DNA of 64,000 nt from Bacteroidota bacterium (lineage in GTDB: Bacteria > Bacteroidota > Bacteroidia > AKYH767-A > 2013-40CM-41-45), in assembly GCA_004295015.1 (NCBI GenBank), contig SHNE01000056.1, positions 1-64,000 of the forward strand, written 5' to 3'. The notes beneath the pieces are model-generated. The model was given only the letters and a program-made list of their open reading frames with translations, was not told the DNA's origin and made no database searches. The first letter of the stretch is position 1. Each line of letters begins with the position of its first letter. A program made the translations under genes and the position numbers. Of this stretch, positions 1 to 6,716 are shown in pieces.

Positions 1-76
1 TTATGGTCCAACCCAGCGTGAAGTAAGTCTCGATCTTGACCCGCTCTTCAAAATTTAATCGATTATAGTTTCTCAT
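1..76 (-). CDS. IS30-family transposase, N-terminal fragment (cut by window edge)
   Basis: The reverse complement of 1-76 reads as an open frame starting with ATG and giving 25 residues, MRNYNRLNFEERVKIETYF followed by TLGWTI, before the window ends. The pattern R-L-x(2)-E-E-R-x-K-I-E resembles the helix-turn-helix that opens IS30-family transposases, which bind the element's own ends. A matching IS30-type terminal repeat lies immediately upstream (100-126), which strengthens the call. Only the extreme N-terminus is visible, so whether the gene is intact cannot be judged. Confidence 0.72.
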   Translation of the reverse strand, partial: MRNYNRLNFEERVKIETYFTLGWTI

Positions 77-99
77 GTTGCAACATAATATTATTTTTA

Positions 100-126
100 T
101 GTTGCATTAGAACATTGAATCTACCA
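100..126. mobile_element. Terminal inverted repeat of an IS30-family element
   Basis: Read outside-in on the minus strand, this stretch begins GGTAGATTCAAT and then has ATGCAACA. From memory, IS30 ends begin TGTAGATTCAAT and contain CGCAACA at about the same spacing. Position and orientation are as expected for the end preceding a transposase that starts at 76. The outer boundary is probably 125-126. The target-site duplication cannot be checked because the other end is outside the window. Confidence 0.6.
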
Positions 127-146
127 ATTAATTAAAACATAATAAT

Positions 147-1490
147 TTGAACCGTATCAAACTATTATTACTGACTGTGTTTTTGACAGTCGGGATTTCA
201 TCAAAAGCACAAAACGTACGAGGTTTTTATTTACAGGATGTAGGCGACTGGCTAGGCATCACAGCCGATGAGAACGACATTCTCGCCTATGCACAGGGCA
301 ATGGATTTAATTATATTTTGCTTTATGATTTGGGTGATATCAACTGGACAAGCACAACGGAGAAGAATCAACTTGCTGCATTTATACGAAAGGCTCGTAC
401 GCAGTACGGCATAGTACAGTTTGGCGGTGTGGTGGAATACTCAAATTATGTGACGCAAAAACTTCTTCCCTATAATGTATCAAGACTGGATCCCTTAGAG
501 CGCTTTGACGTCATTAATTTAGAATTTGAATTCTGGGTTTCTTCAAACGTTTCTTATTACTGCAGTAAATTTTTACAAGCCGCCGGATTTCCATGCACAC
601 AGGCAGGAGCATGGGACTTTGCATGGAGAGAATTCAAACTTATTGATGATATCTGTGCAGCGAATGGCATGATGTCTGAAATTTATCTCGGTTGGCCGGA
701 TCAACAACAAATGCAAAATCTTGCTTCAAGAGCCGATCGGATTTTACTCTCCGCTTATCGTCCAACCGATGTGGATATTTATCTCTACTCTGTTCGCAGA
801 ATGGAAGATATCGCCACTACACCCGGACTTAACTCAGCAAATGTATTAACACTGATGTCTGCTGAGCCCGCTTTCATGGGTTCATGGCTTAATAGCCATG
901 CACAAACAGTTCCTTTTCAAACAATGAATGCTGCCTTGACTGCAGAGACACGTTCTTTCAAGCAGAAGATTAATTTGCAGGGATACCAATGGTTTACATA
1001 TAAGTATTTACCAAAACTAAACCTTTGCACCCCACCGGCTACACCTGTTATCACAGTAAATGGCTCTACAACGCTTCTTCCCGGACAGACGGTTACACTG
1101 ACTGCAACAACAGCCGGCGGCTATTTATGGTCTACAGGAGATCAAAGTCAGTCAATAACTGTTGGAGCGGGTACTTATACGGTTCGAACTTATAGCGCTG
1201 CTAATTGTTTCAGTACTTCCGATCCTGTTGACCTGATTGAATTAACGACCGGCATTTCCACCACACTTGCTGATCAGATCACAGTGCATCCTAATCCTGC
1301 CACTTCTACAATTTTTGTTAAGACTGATCTTCCTGTGGAATTGCAATTGTCAGACTTAACAGGAAGAATTGTGATGGAAAAGATGCAATCGACTTCTATG
1401 GATGTTAGTCGGATGCCGAGAGGCCTGTACTACCTGAGCGTGTTCAATGGAGAAGACCGATCAGTACATAAAATTATGTTGACAGAGTAA
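147..1490 (+). CDS. Secreted T9SS-sorted protein with TIM-barrel-like domain
   Basis: Begins at a TTG codon; an in-frame stop at 129-131 excludes any earlier start. Residues 1-22 are a clear signal peptide ending in SSKAQ. Residues about 23-295 have no confident family. The spacing of hydrophobic strands and a segment FDVINLEFEFW recall a GH18-like or other TIM barrel, but no complete catalytic motif was seen. Residues about 300-365 form an Ig/PKD-like domain. The last ~75 residues are a T9SS type A sorting tail (HPNPATSTIFV, then LSDLTGR, then MPRGLYYLSV). The protein is therefore predicted to be exported by the type IX system and anchored or released at the surface. It begins only about 21 bases beyond the end of an IS30-type element, so its native promoter may have been displaced. 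Confidence 0.7.
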   Translation: MNRIKLLLLTVFLTVGISSKAQNVRGFYLQDVGDWLGITADENDILAYAQGNGFNYILLYDLGDINWTSTTEKNQLAAFIRKARTQYGIVQFGGVVEYSNYVTQKLLPYNVSRLDPLERFDVINLEFEFWVSSNVSYYCSKFLQAAGFPCTQAGAWDFAWREFKLIDDICAANGMMSEIYLGWPDQQQMQNLASRADRILLSAYRPTDVDIYLYSVRRMEDIATTPGLNSANVLTLMSAEPAFMGSWLNSHAQTVPFQTMNAALTAETRSFKQKINLQGYQWFTYKYLPKLNLCTPPATPVITVNGSTTLLPGQTVTLTATTAGGYLWSTGDQSQSITVGAGTYTVRTYSAANCFSTSDPVDLIELTTGISTTLADQITVHPNPATSTIFVKTDLPVELQLSDLTGRIVMEKMQSTSMDVSRMPRGLYYLSVFNGEDRSVHKIMLTE

Positions 1491-1901
1491 ATCTTTAACT
1501 TTTATAATTAAGTAGGGACTGTCATTTATCAGACGATTGGTATTATCCAATTTTGAAAATTACCTTAATACAAACTCGTAGTGCTGAGGCTAATCCTATT
1601 AGCGATGGTACTCCCCATTGAAATAAAAATACAAGCCTTCTGTTTTATCAGGTATAGCACCCGACGCGATAGGCACTACTTTTACAACAACTCTGCTTTA
1701 ACCTTATTTCATGATTGTTTTTCGAGTATAACTAATCGCATCAATAATCTTTTTAAATCACTGATCTTAATTATTCCGGTGATATCAATGGAAAAATTGT
1801 AAGAATCGGTTTCTATCACTAAAGCAAACCCAAAATCAAGTAACTGAAAATATTGCTAATAATTATTCGAGGATTCTCTTTGGTATGACATCAATTTGGC
1901 C
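1491..1901. other. Intergenic region without a credible gene
   Basis: This 411-base gap holds the inverted-repeat element at 1578-1679. A 73-codon open frame at 1581-1802 starts inside that structure, lacks recognisable protein features, and is judged non-coding. The rest is AT-rich with no identified gene. Confidence 0.6.
1578..1679. repeat. Inverted-repeat structured element (possible MITE, REP-like element or small RNA)
   Basis: An outer pair GTAGTGC (1578-1584) and GCACTAC (1673-1679) encloses about 88 bases. Inside is a tight hairpin GCTAAT-CCT-ATTAGC (1589-1603), followed by a short ATGG/CCAT pair (1605-1618). This layout suggests a dispersed palindromic element or a structured RNA rather than coding sequence. 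Copy number elsewhere in the genome is unknown, so the element class is unassigned. Confidence 0.4.
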
Positions 1902-2543
1902 TCAGGCAATGTTATTCTTCCTTGCTATTAGAATAGTATGGATATCAAACTCCGTCTCTGATTTATAAAATCTTACTTTAAAAGTTTTTATCTCCTCAAA
2001 TTTATTGACACTAAGATGCTTGGTCAACTCATCTAAAACATAGTAGTGGAAATAGACTCTGTCACCACTACTGCCGGTTTTGTAGTCAGATTCCTTTGGA
2101 TCTCCCTCTACGAAACTTAAATAAATAAGCCCATTGTTGTAAAGTAAATTATAGCTATCCGTAATAAGCTTTACACTTTCTTCCGGAGTTAAAAACGGCA
2201 AACAAAATCCACAAATAATAGCATTATAATTTGCTTTGAGTTCGCTGATCCGTCTACAGTCCATAGTGGCGAACCTTGCCGTCGGATTGTTAGCCTCGGC
2301 AAGCTGTATCATATTAGGTGCAAAGTCAATTCCAAAAATATCGAAGTCAGGCCTTTTTGAAAGTAAATACCTTGTGATGTTTCCGGGTCCGCATCCTATC
2401 TCCAGTATTTTCGGATTGTCCTCTATGATTGAATCGCAAATAAAATCGTAGGTGTCATTATACAAGTTTAAGTCCATAAACTTTTCCTGATACAATCCGG
2501 CAATCTTATTCCAGGTTTCGAATGTTTCTTTTTCTCTATTCAT
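1902..2543 (-). CDS. Class I SAM-dependent methyltransferase
   Basis: A 213-residue Rossmann-fold methyltransferase. Motif I is ILEIGCGPGNITRYL (about residues 46-60), which binds S-adenosylmethionine. The acidic residue after strand 2 is in DIFGIDFAPNM, and motif II/III is near ATMDCRRI. Length and motifs match small soluble methyltransferases whose substrates vary widely (small metabolites, quinones, arsenite). The substrate cannot be read from the sequence. It is the downstream gene of a leftward set that includes a MarR-type regulator 129 bases upstream, so the regulator may control it. No membrane segment or signal peptide is present. Confidence 0.8.
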   Translation of the reverse strand: MNREKETFETWNKIAGLYQEKFMDLNLYNDTYDFICDSIIEDNPKILEIGCGPGNITRYLLSKRPDFDIFGIDFAPNMIQLAEANNPTARFATMDCRRISELKANYNAIICGFCLPFLTPEESVKLITDSYNLLYNNGLIYLSFVEGDPKESDYKTGSSGDRVYFHYYVLDELTKHLSVNKFEEIKTFKVRFYKSETEFDIHTILIARKNNIA

Positions 2544-2672
2544 TGCTTAGAAGCATTAGCAGTAAGAGTTAAGCTCTAAAACTATTAGCATTCTCATAAA
2601 TATTTTATTATTCTCAATGACCATGTCTGTAGGCAAATCCAATATTTCCTGCAGTTGACCCTGCTCTACTAA

Positions 2673-3281
2673 TCACTTTAGCTTATGTTCAGCGCAATCA
2701 ATACGCAATTCCGTGTCTGCCAATTTGGTATTCAGGAGTCCGCAAAAGTGTTTATGGCCGTCCTTGTTTGCTTTATAAAAATGACAAGTGAAACACATTC
2801 TTTGAATAGTAATAACTCCGGATTTATTCAAATGATGAATAATATCCAATAAACTTAAAAGTAAATTTTCTTTATCAGCTGAATGAAGTTTGTCAATCGG
2901 AGCTTGAATTTGCTTTGCAAACTGAGATGTTCGATCTGCAATCTCTTTTCCTTTTTTGGAAAGATGGATTGTGTAGCTTCTGTTATCGTGTGCTTCGTAT
3001 ACCTTCTTAATAAGTTGTTTTTGTTCGAGTGTTTTTATGGTATCACTGATCGTGGCCTTTGTCATATTAAACTCATCAGCCAAATAACTAACTTTTCTTT
3101 TTTGATCTGAATGATGCAATAAAAAAATAAGCACCTGGACTTGAATGGGGCTTAATGAATACTCTTTACTCTCATTCCATAGCAGTACCCTGAAAGCTTG
3201 CGAAACTCTTTCTAAGGAGGCCACAATCCTGCTTTCAATGCTTGAATTCTGATGATCTACATCAAATGCTGATTTTTTCAT
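2673..3281 (-). CDS. MarR-family regulator with four-cysteine C-terminal tail
   Basis: A 202-residue winged-helix DNA-binding protein. The MarR core spans residues about 15-150. Its recognition region is VSYLADEFNMTKATISDTIKTLEQKQLIKK, quoted here as VSYLADEFNMTKATISDTIK. The last 45 residues carry four cysteines, C163-x2-C166-x13-C180-x15-C196, with nearby histidines. That pattern could bind zinc or an iron-sulfur cluster, or act as a redox switch; many MarR proteins sense oxidants through cysteines. Its neighbours are a thioredoxin-like and a DUF2024 protein, consistent with a redox theme. A perfect palindrome in the promoter at 4102-4132 is the most obvious candidate target. No copy of that palindrome was found in front of this gene itself. 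Confidence 0.8.
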   Translation of the reverse strand: MKKSAFDVDHQNSSIESRIVASLERVSQAFRVLLWNESKEYSLSPIQVQVLIFLLHHSDQKRKVSYLADEFNMTKATISDTIKTLEQKQLIKKVYEAHDNRSYTIHLSKKGKEIADRTSQFAKQIQAPIDKLHSADKENLLLSLLDIIHHLNKSGVITIQRMCFTCHFYKANKDGHKHFCGLLNTKLADTELRIDCAEHKLK

Positions 3282-3413
3282 ACGGATTGAATTTTACGCA
3301 AGGACAAGCAAGCAATCATTCCTTTTCAGTGTTATAGCTTTTGAATCCCATCAAGCAAACAGTAAATTGTATTTTGAATTCTGCCATAAAATCCGGTGTT
3401 GAATATAATTTTC

Positions 3414-3758
3414 TTAGTCGCAATTTTCCATTTCAATGATGAAGTAGCCTTTATCTTTAATTGCAAGTTCCCAATGAGTTTTAACAGTTTCGATATGACA
3501 AAATCTACATTCTTTTGAGGACAAAGCTTGCCCTTCCTGTTTTTTTGATTTCAAATATTCTTTCCCGTAAGAATAAATTACGTTTGCGTCTACAATTTCT
3601 TTGGGAGCAATGATGTCAAAGTGCATAATGCTCCCGTCTTTTTTTGTGACATAGGTGTCCCAGACAGCTACTTTCATTTTGCTTTGCGTTTTATCCGGTG
3701 CCTGGCAAGAAGCTTGAAAGAAGATTAGTAGCCAGGCAAAGTTTAAGATTATTTTCAT
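3414..3758 (-). CDS. DUF2024-family protein with predicted lipoprotein signal
   Basis: Residues 28-114 match the DUF2024 family from its usual first residues (MKVAVWDTYVTKKDGSIMHF) through the conserved SKECRFCH motif to the terminal IIEMENC. Function is unknown for the family. Family members normally begin at that internal methionine. Here the frame continues upstream for 27 codons and encodes MKIILNFAWLLIFFQASCQA, a convincing lipoprotein signal with cysteine after a hydrophobic stretch. If used, the protein would sit in a membrane, facing the periplasm. If not, the start is at 3677 and the protein is cytoplasmic with 87 residues. The CxxC-type pair and the thioredoxin-like gene upstream suggest a thiol or metal role, but this is inference. 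Confidence 0.75.
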   Translation of the reverse strand: MKIILNFAWLLIFFQASCQAPDKTQSKMKVAVWDTYVTKKDGSIMHFDIIAPKEIVDANVIYSYGKEYLKSKKQEGQALSSKECRFCHIETVKTHWELAIKDKGYFIIEMENCD

Positions 3759-3785
3759 TTTATCTCTGCTTAAAAAAATAAAAAC

Positions 3786-3820
3786 GCCCCATAAAGGTAG
3801 TTGTCCTAACCTTATGGGGC
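3786..3820 (-). terminator. Rho-independent terminator after the thioredoxin-like gene
   Basis: GCCCCATAA pairs with TTATGGGGC, extended by a partly matched AGGT/ACC segment. The minus-strand transcript then runs into a GTTTTTATTTTTTT tract. It lies 8 bases past the stop of the gene at 3828-4061 and before the DUF2024 gene. Confidence 0.75.
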
Positions 3821-3827
3821 AATTTTT

Positions 3828-4061
3828 TTAACCTTTTACATCAGCTATTGAAGCTCCAAAATTGATGTGCAATACATTTCCATTTGGCGTTAACAATGCC
3901 GGAACAGATTTTACACCTGCATTTTCTGCTTCGGCAATTCTTGATTTATCGTTGCCAACGTGAACTACTTCGACCTTGTCTGCACCTAAAAGGTTAACTA
4001 TGTCGTGTTCTGCACTAATGCAAACAGGACAACCTGCGTGAAAGAAGATTGATTTACTCAT
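3828..4061 (-). CDS. Small thioredoxin-fold protein (CPVC motif)
   Basis: A 77-residue thioredoxin/glutaredoxin-like protein. C11-P-V-C14 is the redox pair, preceded by strand SIFFHAG, and the expected cis-proline is in GVKSVPALL (about residue 54). It is shorter than thioredoxin A (about 105 residues) and lacks the WCGPC motif, fitting small glutaredoxin-like oxidoreductases. No signal peptide is seen, so it is probably cytoplasmic. It has its own promoter with an embedded palindrome (4102-4132) and its own terminator (3786-3820), so it is probably expressed as a single, tightly regulated gene. The target disulfide is unknown. Confidence 0.75.
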   Translation of the reverse strand: MSKSIFFHAGCPVCISAEHDIVNLLGADKVEVVHVGNDKSRIAEAENAGVKSVPALLTPNGNVLHINFGASIADVKG

Positions 4062-4101
4062 TTTTTATAGATTTAAATCTGTTATGACATTATCGTCGGT
4101 G

Positions 4102-4132
4102 CAAATTTAGTTAGGAATCCTAACTAATGCAA
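4102..4132 (-). promoter_or_regulatory. Bacteroidota promoter with a perfect palindrome in its spacer
   Basis: On the minus strand a -33 TTG (4130-4132) is followed after 20 bases by TAAATTTG (4102-4109), a perfect TAnnTTTG -7 box. The start codon of the thioredoxin-like gene lies about 40 bases downstream. The spacer is almost wholly filled by AGTTAGGAATCCTAACT (4109-4125), an uninterrupted 17-base palindrome with one central base. A dimeric repressor bound there would block RNA polymerase. The MarR protein encoded 0.8 kb downstream is the natural candidate. Confidence 0.75.
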
Positions 4133-4441
4133 GTATAAATTTCACCCTGGTCGATTTTCTAATTGAACCTGAAATTTGATCTTTCTGTTTTTGCCTTGGT
4201 CTAAAATTGTCTGTGATTGAATACAGGTTTTGTTCAAGTGAACACTTTCTACACAATCAACATTATAGGAACATAACATAAACTCTCGCTAAATTGGTGG
4301 GGCTTTGTGAAAAAAGCAGTCCGGGCTAAACATATAAGTTTTAAGATTTTACCCGGATAAATACGGCTCTATGTATTGAGAAAATGAATACTAAGTTTAG
4401 AATTCAGTTTTCCGGGTCATCGGGTATAGGGTTTTTTTAGC
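4133..4441. other. Intergenic region between divergent promoters
   Basis: About 310 bases between the thioredoxin-like promoter and the hip operators. A weak CCGGG/CCCGG pairing (about 4321-4356) is visible. No gene or clear RNA structure was recognised. Confidence 0.5.
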
Positions 4442-4543
4442 AAATTATATGCTTTTACATATAATTTGTAACTTTTACCGTTTTTTATATGTAATAGCAT
4501 ATAATTTTATAATTTTACTGTAAATCGTTGCAGAAGCATATAA
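4442..4543 (+). promoter_or_regulatory. Paired operator palindromes of the hip operon
   Basis: TTATATG-N6-CATATAA occurs twice with identical spacing, at 4445-4464 and 4485-4504, exactly 40 bases apart (about four helical turns, so on the same DNA face). The first copy extends to 10-base arms (AAATTATATG at 4442-4451). A third half-site CATATAA (4537-4543) runs into the ATG of the antitoxin gene. HipB proteins bind spaced palindromes to autoregulate their operons, so these are the likely HipB sites. Confidence 0.7.
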
Positions 4544-4767
4544 TGAGAACATTAGCGCAATTTGTTAAAGACAAACGAAAAGAAGCCAATCTTACCCAGG
4601 AAGAGTTTGCGGAACGGGCCGGAGTGGCCTTAACTGTAATCAGAAAAATTGAACAAGGAAAAGAAAACCTTAACCTCGAAAAAGTAAATCGTGTACTGAA
4701 GATGTTTGGCCATTTACTAGTTCCTGTAAGCAGGAAGGATTTATTAATGAAAGAACAAACTAAATGA
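4543..4767 (+). CDS. hipB: HipB-like antitoxin / XRE-family repressor
   Basis: A 74-residue protein starting at ATG 4543; an in-frame TTG 15 bases earlier is less likely. It carries a canonical helix-turn-helix: LAQFVKDKRKEANLTQEEFA followed by ERAGVALTVIRKIEQGKENL. This is the single-domain XRE form of HipB found next to hipA genes. It is predicted to bind the palindromes at 4442-4543 and repress the operon, alone or bound to the kinase. The gene overlaps the next one by four bases (ATGA), indicating translational coupling. In E. coli HipBST the HipB partner is a DNA-binding component, while HipS neutralises the toxin. Confidence 0.85.
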   Translation: MRTLAQFVKDKRKEANLTQEEFAERAGVALTVIRKIEQGKENLNLEKVNRVLKMFGHLLVPVSRKDLLMKEQTK

Positions 4768-5096
4768 GAAGAGCAGAAATATATTATAAAGATTCTCTTG
4801 CCGGACTGCTTACTGAAACCGACGAGGGCCAATATATATTTCAGTATGACAAAGATTACACAATTAAATTTCCGAATCAGGTCATTACTTTTTCCATGCC
4901 TGTGACCGAACAAGCTTATATCGATAATCGCTTGTTTCCTTTTTTCGAAGGTCTTATTCCGGAAGGATGGCTACTTGATATTGCATCAAAAAACTGGAAG
5001 ATAAACCCGGCTGACCGTATGGGATTATTATTAGCGTGTTGTCAAAATTGTATAGGTGCTGTTAGTGTAAAGGCAATCAACGAAGAAAATGAATAA
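4764..5096 (+). CDS. hipS: HipS-like protein (isolated HipA N-terminal subdomain)
   Basis: A 110-residue protein matching only the N-terminal subdomain of HipA: YKDSLAGLLTETDEGQYIFQ with the characteristic Y-x-D, then the ...YDNRLFPFFEGLIPEGWL segment, here beginning YIDNRLFPFFEGLIPEGWL. No kinase motifs are present. In full-length HipA this region precedes the kinase in one chain; here it is a separate gene overlapping the kinase gene by eight bases. This matches the hipB-hipS-hipT arrangement known from E. coli O127, where HipS is the antitoxin for HipT. Assignment as antitoxin is by analogy; in many Bacteroidota the split is simply annotated as a HipA N-terminal domain protein. Confidence 0.8.
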   Translation: MRRAEIYYKDSLAGLLTETDEGQYIFQYDKDYTIKFPNQVITFSMPVTEQAYIDNRLFPFFEGLIPEGWLLDIASKNWKINPADRMGLLLACCQNCIGAVSVKAINEENE

Positions 5097-6048
5097 GTGT
5101 TTATATTGTTATGAAGAATTAGAATCTCCTCATGAAAGTGATTTTCATGAACGATGTAGTCTGGAGTTTTTCGGAACCAAAACTGCACCACTGCTTTTAT
5201 ACTCTTTAAATCAGATGTATGAGCTGGCAAAAGAAGTAGTTGAGAGAAGTGTAGCGGTACCCGGGGTGCAACCCAAGTTATCACTTTCATTAATGAATAA
5301 TGCAATAACGGATGGCAATAAAAGCAGATTAACAGTTGTAGGAGCAATGGGTGGAAATTACATCTTTAAACCACCCTCAGAATTTTATCCTGAAATGCCG
5401 CAAAACGAACATGTAACAATGCGGATTGCTGAAGCCTTTGGACTAAGAACTGTAAAATCGAGTTTAATCCGATTGCAATCAGGTGAGCTTTCATATATCA
5501 CAAAAAGAATTGACCGCAGCGACAGTGGAGAAAAAATTCACATGCTTGATATGTTTCAAATTTTAGAAGCATTTGACAAATACAAAAGCTCAATGGAAAA
5601 AGTTGGCAAGGCAATAGGCCAATATTCCGATGACACACTATTGGATCAATTATACTTTTTTGAATTAAGTGTATTTTGTTTTCTTACCGGAAATAATGAC
5701 ATGCACCTGAAAAATTTTTCGATGATTAATTCCAGCCACAAATGGGTTCTGGCTCCGGCTTATGATTTGTTAAATGCATCAATAGTGAATCCGGAAGATC
5801 AAGAAGAGCTTGCATTGACGCTTGAAGGCAAAAAGAAAAAAATAAATCGTGTAAATTTTGAACATTTAGCTAAAACTTTAGACCTAAACGAAAAACAAAT
5901 TGATTCTGTTTTTAAAAGGATGATCAAAAATAAAATACATGCAATGGATTGGATAGATAAATCATTTTTATCAAGCGACTACAAAGAAAAATATAAAATG
6001 TTTTTAGAGCAGAAATATCTTATTCTGGAGAATGCAGCTATTAGTTAA
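5089..6048 (+). CDS. hipT: HipT-like serine/threonine kinase toxin (HipA C-terminal part)
   Basis: A 319-residue kinase. Residues 1-25 hold three cysteines (CLYCYEEL and FHERC) typical of split Bacteroidota HipA kinases. The Gly-rich loop region is RSVAVPGVQPKLSL (residues 53-66), the ATP lysine is probably K94 in YIFKPP, the catalytic loop is GNNDMHLKNF with D204 and N209, and the metal aspartate is D226 in APAYDLLN. All core catalytic residues appear intact. HipA phosphorylates glutamyl-tRNA synthetase and E. coli HipT phosphorylates tryptophanyl-tRNA synthetase; the target here is unknown. The serines near residues 54 and 65-67 are candidates for autophosphorylation, which regulates HipT. 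Confidence 0.85.
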   Translation: MNKCLYCYEELESPHESDFHERCSLEFFGTKTAPLLLYSLNQMYELAKEVVERSVAVPGVQPKLSLSLMNNAITDGNKSRLTVVGAMGGNYIFKPPSEFYPEMPQNEHVTMRIAEAFGLRTVKSSLIRLQSGELSYITKRIDRSDSGEKIHMLDMFQILEAFDKYKSSMEKVGKAIGQYSDDTLLDQLYFFELSVFCFLTGNNDMHLKNFSMINSSHKWVLAPAYDLLNASIVNPEDQEELALTLEGKKKKINRVNFEHLAKTLDLNEKQIDSVFKRMIKNKIHAMDWIDKSFLSSDYKEKYKMFLEQKYLILENAAIS

Positions 6049-6292
6049 TTTTAAAATCCAAAAACCTCCAAGCACGAACATTCAGCAGATCATCCTGTTC
6101 GTATTTATTCAAAAGTAAATTTGCTAAAGAGTTCAAGTCGATGTATCCTAAAGAAAGTTTCTTGATAGTATAGATGACAAAGCCTGATATAAATGTCAAA
6201 ATTTTCAAATCGTGATGGGACGAATTACCATGAAGCATGTTTGATTTTCGGTTTAAAACTACATGTCTTACCTATGCTGTACCTTAAAAGTA

Positions 6293-6327
6293 AAAGCCCT
6301 CGTAAGCTATTCACTTACAAGGGCTTT
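6293..6327 (-). terminator. Terminator downstream of tRNA-Asp
   Basis: AAAGCCCT (6293-6300) pairs with AGGGCTTT (6320-6327), and GTAAG (6302-6306) pairs with CTTAC (6314-6318). On the minus strand the stem is followed by a T-rich tract. It lies 14 bases past the 3' end of the tRNA. Confidence 0.75.
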
Positions 6328-6340
6328 CGATTCATTAAAG

Positions 6341-6414
6341 CGGTCCGGACGGGACTCGAACCCGCGACCCCATGCGTGACAGGCATGTATTCTAACCAGC
6401 TGAACTACCGAACC
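6341..6414 (-). tRNA. tRNA-Asp (anticodon GTC)
   Basis: A 74-base cloverleaf on the minus strand. Acceptor GGTTCGG (6408-6414) pairs with CCGGACC (6342-6348), discriminator G at 6341, anticodon GTC at 6378-6380 within CCTGTCACG, and a T arm containing GGTTCGAACCC. The 3' CCA is not encoded. GTC reads aspartate codons GAC and GAU. Confidence 0.95.
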
Positions 6415-6716
6415 GTTTCACAACAGTATTATTTGTTCGTGATTCCTTTTTTAAAGGATTGCAAAAATAGGGAAATTCGGAGAAATACAATGCTAATTGG
6501 AGATTTTTTTGGGAATTAATAGGGATCGATCTTGAGTAAGTATCTCCTTGTTTAACAAGACATTGAGCGAAGTCTACGGATAAAACTCAAAATAATAATG
6601 CAGAACGATAGAGTTCTTTAGATCTCCGGTGTAAAAATTATCGCAAAAAAGAACCGCCTTCTATTGGTTGTCGAATGATTGTCATCTGAAGACATTGCAG
6701 GCCTAATTGAAACCTG
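6415..6716. other. Intergenic region upstream of the dockerin-tailed gene
   Basis: About 300 bases that contain the tRNA promoter on the minus strand. Nothing else distinct was recognised, including no clear promoter for the rightward gene at 6717. Confidence 0.5.
6462..6490 (-). promoter_or_regulatory. Promoter for tRNA-Asp
   Basis: On the minus strand TTG (6488-6490), an 18-base spacer, and TATTTTTG (6462-6469), a perfect TAnnTTTG. The box lies about 48 bases upstream of the tRNA 5' end. Confidence 0.6.

Noticed and set aside
1581-1802. 73-codon open frame overlapping the inverted-repeat element
   Set aside because: No protein-like features; it starts inside the palindromic structure and is more simply explained as non-coding.
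6041-6238. 65-codon minus-strand frame with a stretch loosely like the C-terminus of RmlA (LGYIDLNSLANLL)
   Set aside because: The similarity is short and misaligned, the frame overlaps the hipT end, and no upstream gene portion exists.
6193-6519. 108-codon plus-strand frame running through the tRNA
   Set aside because: It is antisense to tRNA-Asp; its TGLEPATPC-type peptide is a known artefact of translating tRNA genes.
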